Source of the DNA: Homalodisca vitripennis
Lineage: Eukaryota > Arthropoda > Insecta > Hemiptera > Cicadellidae
DNA: 64,000 nt
Assembly (NCBI RefSeq): GCF_021130785.1
Contig: NW_025778006.1
Span: forward strand, 32,635-96,634
Direction: 5' to 3'
The notes under the pieces are model-generated. The model made no database searches and was not told where the DNA came from. It saw nothing but the letters and a program-made list of their open reading frames with translations. Made by a program: the position numbers and the translations under genes. Below are positions 63,980 to 64,000 of the stretch, piece by piece. Positions within the stretch are counted from its first letter, which is position 1; each line of letters starts with the position of its first letter.

Positions 63980-64000
63980 GTTAGTCTAAATCAATTTAAA

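Noticed and set aside
660..63979. UBR4 as a processed or decayed pseudogene
   Set aside because: Introns and splice sites are intact and damage is almost only 1-nt indels, as in the young transposons beside it.
1..64000. CRISPR arrays, rRNA or canonical tRNA genes, prokaryotic operons
   Set aside because: No regularly spaced repeats and no rRNA or full tRNA structure seen; the only Pol III-like boxes are those of the SINE.

Overview
The window is AT-rich arthropod (almost certainly insect) nuclear DNA, with small exons, GT-AG introns of about 0.1-2.5 kb (one of 13.8 kb) and many insect-type transposable elements. The order cannot be fixed from the sequence. The mix of BEL/Pao, Kolobok-like, mariner, RTE and CR1/L2-like elements would fit a hemipteran, but that is inference.

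One host gene fills the window: 42 recognisable plus-strand exons of the giant N-recognin E3 ubiquitin ligase UBR4 (Drosophila poe/pushover, calossin). The exons are collinear with the family. They run from about 250 residues before the UBR box, through the UBR zinc finger, the beta-propeller-like region, a galactose-binding-like region, the acidic region with a UIM-like motif, the helical repeats, a second beta-rich region and the cysteine-rich segments. The window enters and leaves inside the gene, so the promoter, start codon, C-terminal catalytic module and stop codon are all outside.

Regions: 1-2.1 kb, exons 1-2. 2.5-15 kb, a three-level nest of mobile elements in intron 2: a Helitron (2521-14986) contains a minus-strand BEL/Pao LTR retrotransposon (3734-14898, target duplication CCCAT), whose 5' LTR contains a TTAA-flanked DNA transposon with a Mutator/Kolobok-type transposase (11597-14531). 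16-40 kb, exons 3-24, with introns carrying non-LTR fragments, a tRNA-like SINE, a mariner remnant, a fold-back element and a TTAA-bounded element. 40-52 kb, exons 25-30, with a CR1/L2-like retrotransposon, a Tc1-like relic, a nearly complete mariner, a second mariner remnant and a piggyBac-like TTAA element. 52-64 kb, exons 31-42, where almost every exon carries 1-nt indels and there are suspicious local duplications.

The pattern of damage matters. Coding content is well conserved, but frames are broken by single-base indels in the host gene and in young transposons alike (the BEL LTRs differ almost only by indels). This points to residual indel errors in a long-read draft assembly rather than to a decayed gene. 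I see no CRISPR array, rRNA, canonical tRNA gene or prokaryotic system. The most novel item is the TTAA-flanked Kolobok/Mutator-like element and its nested setting.
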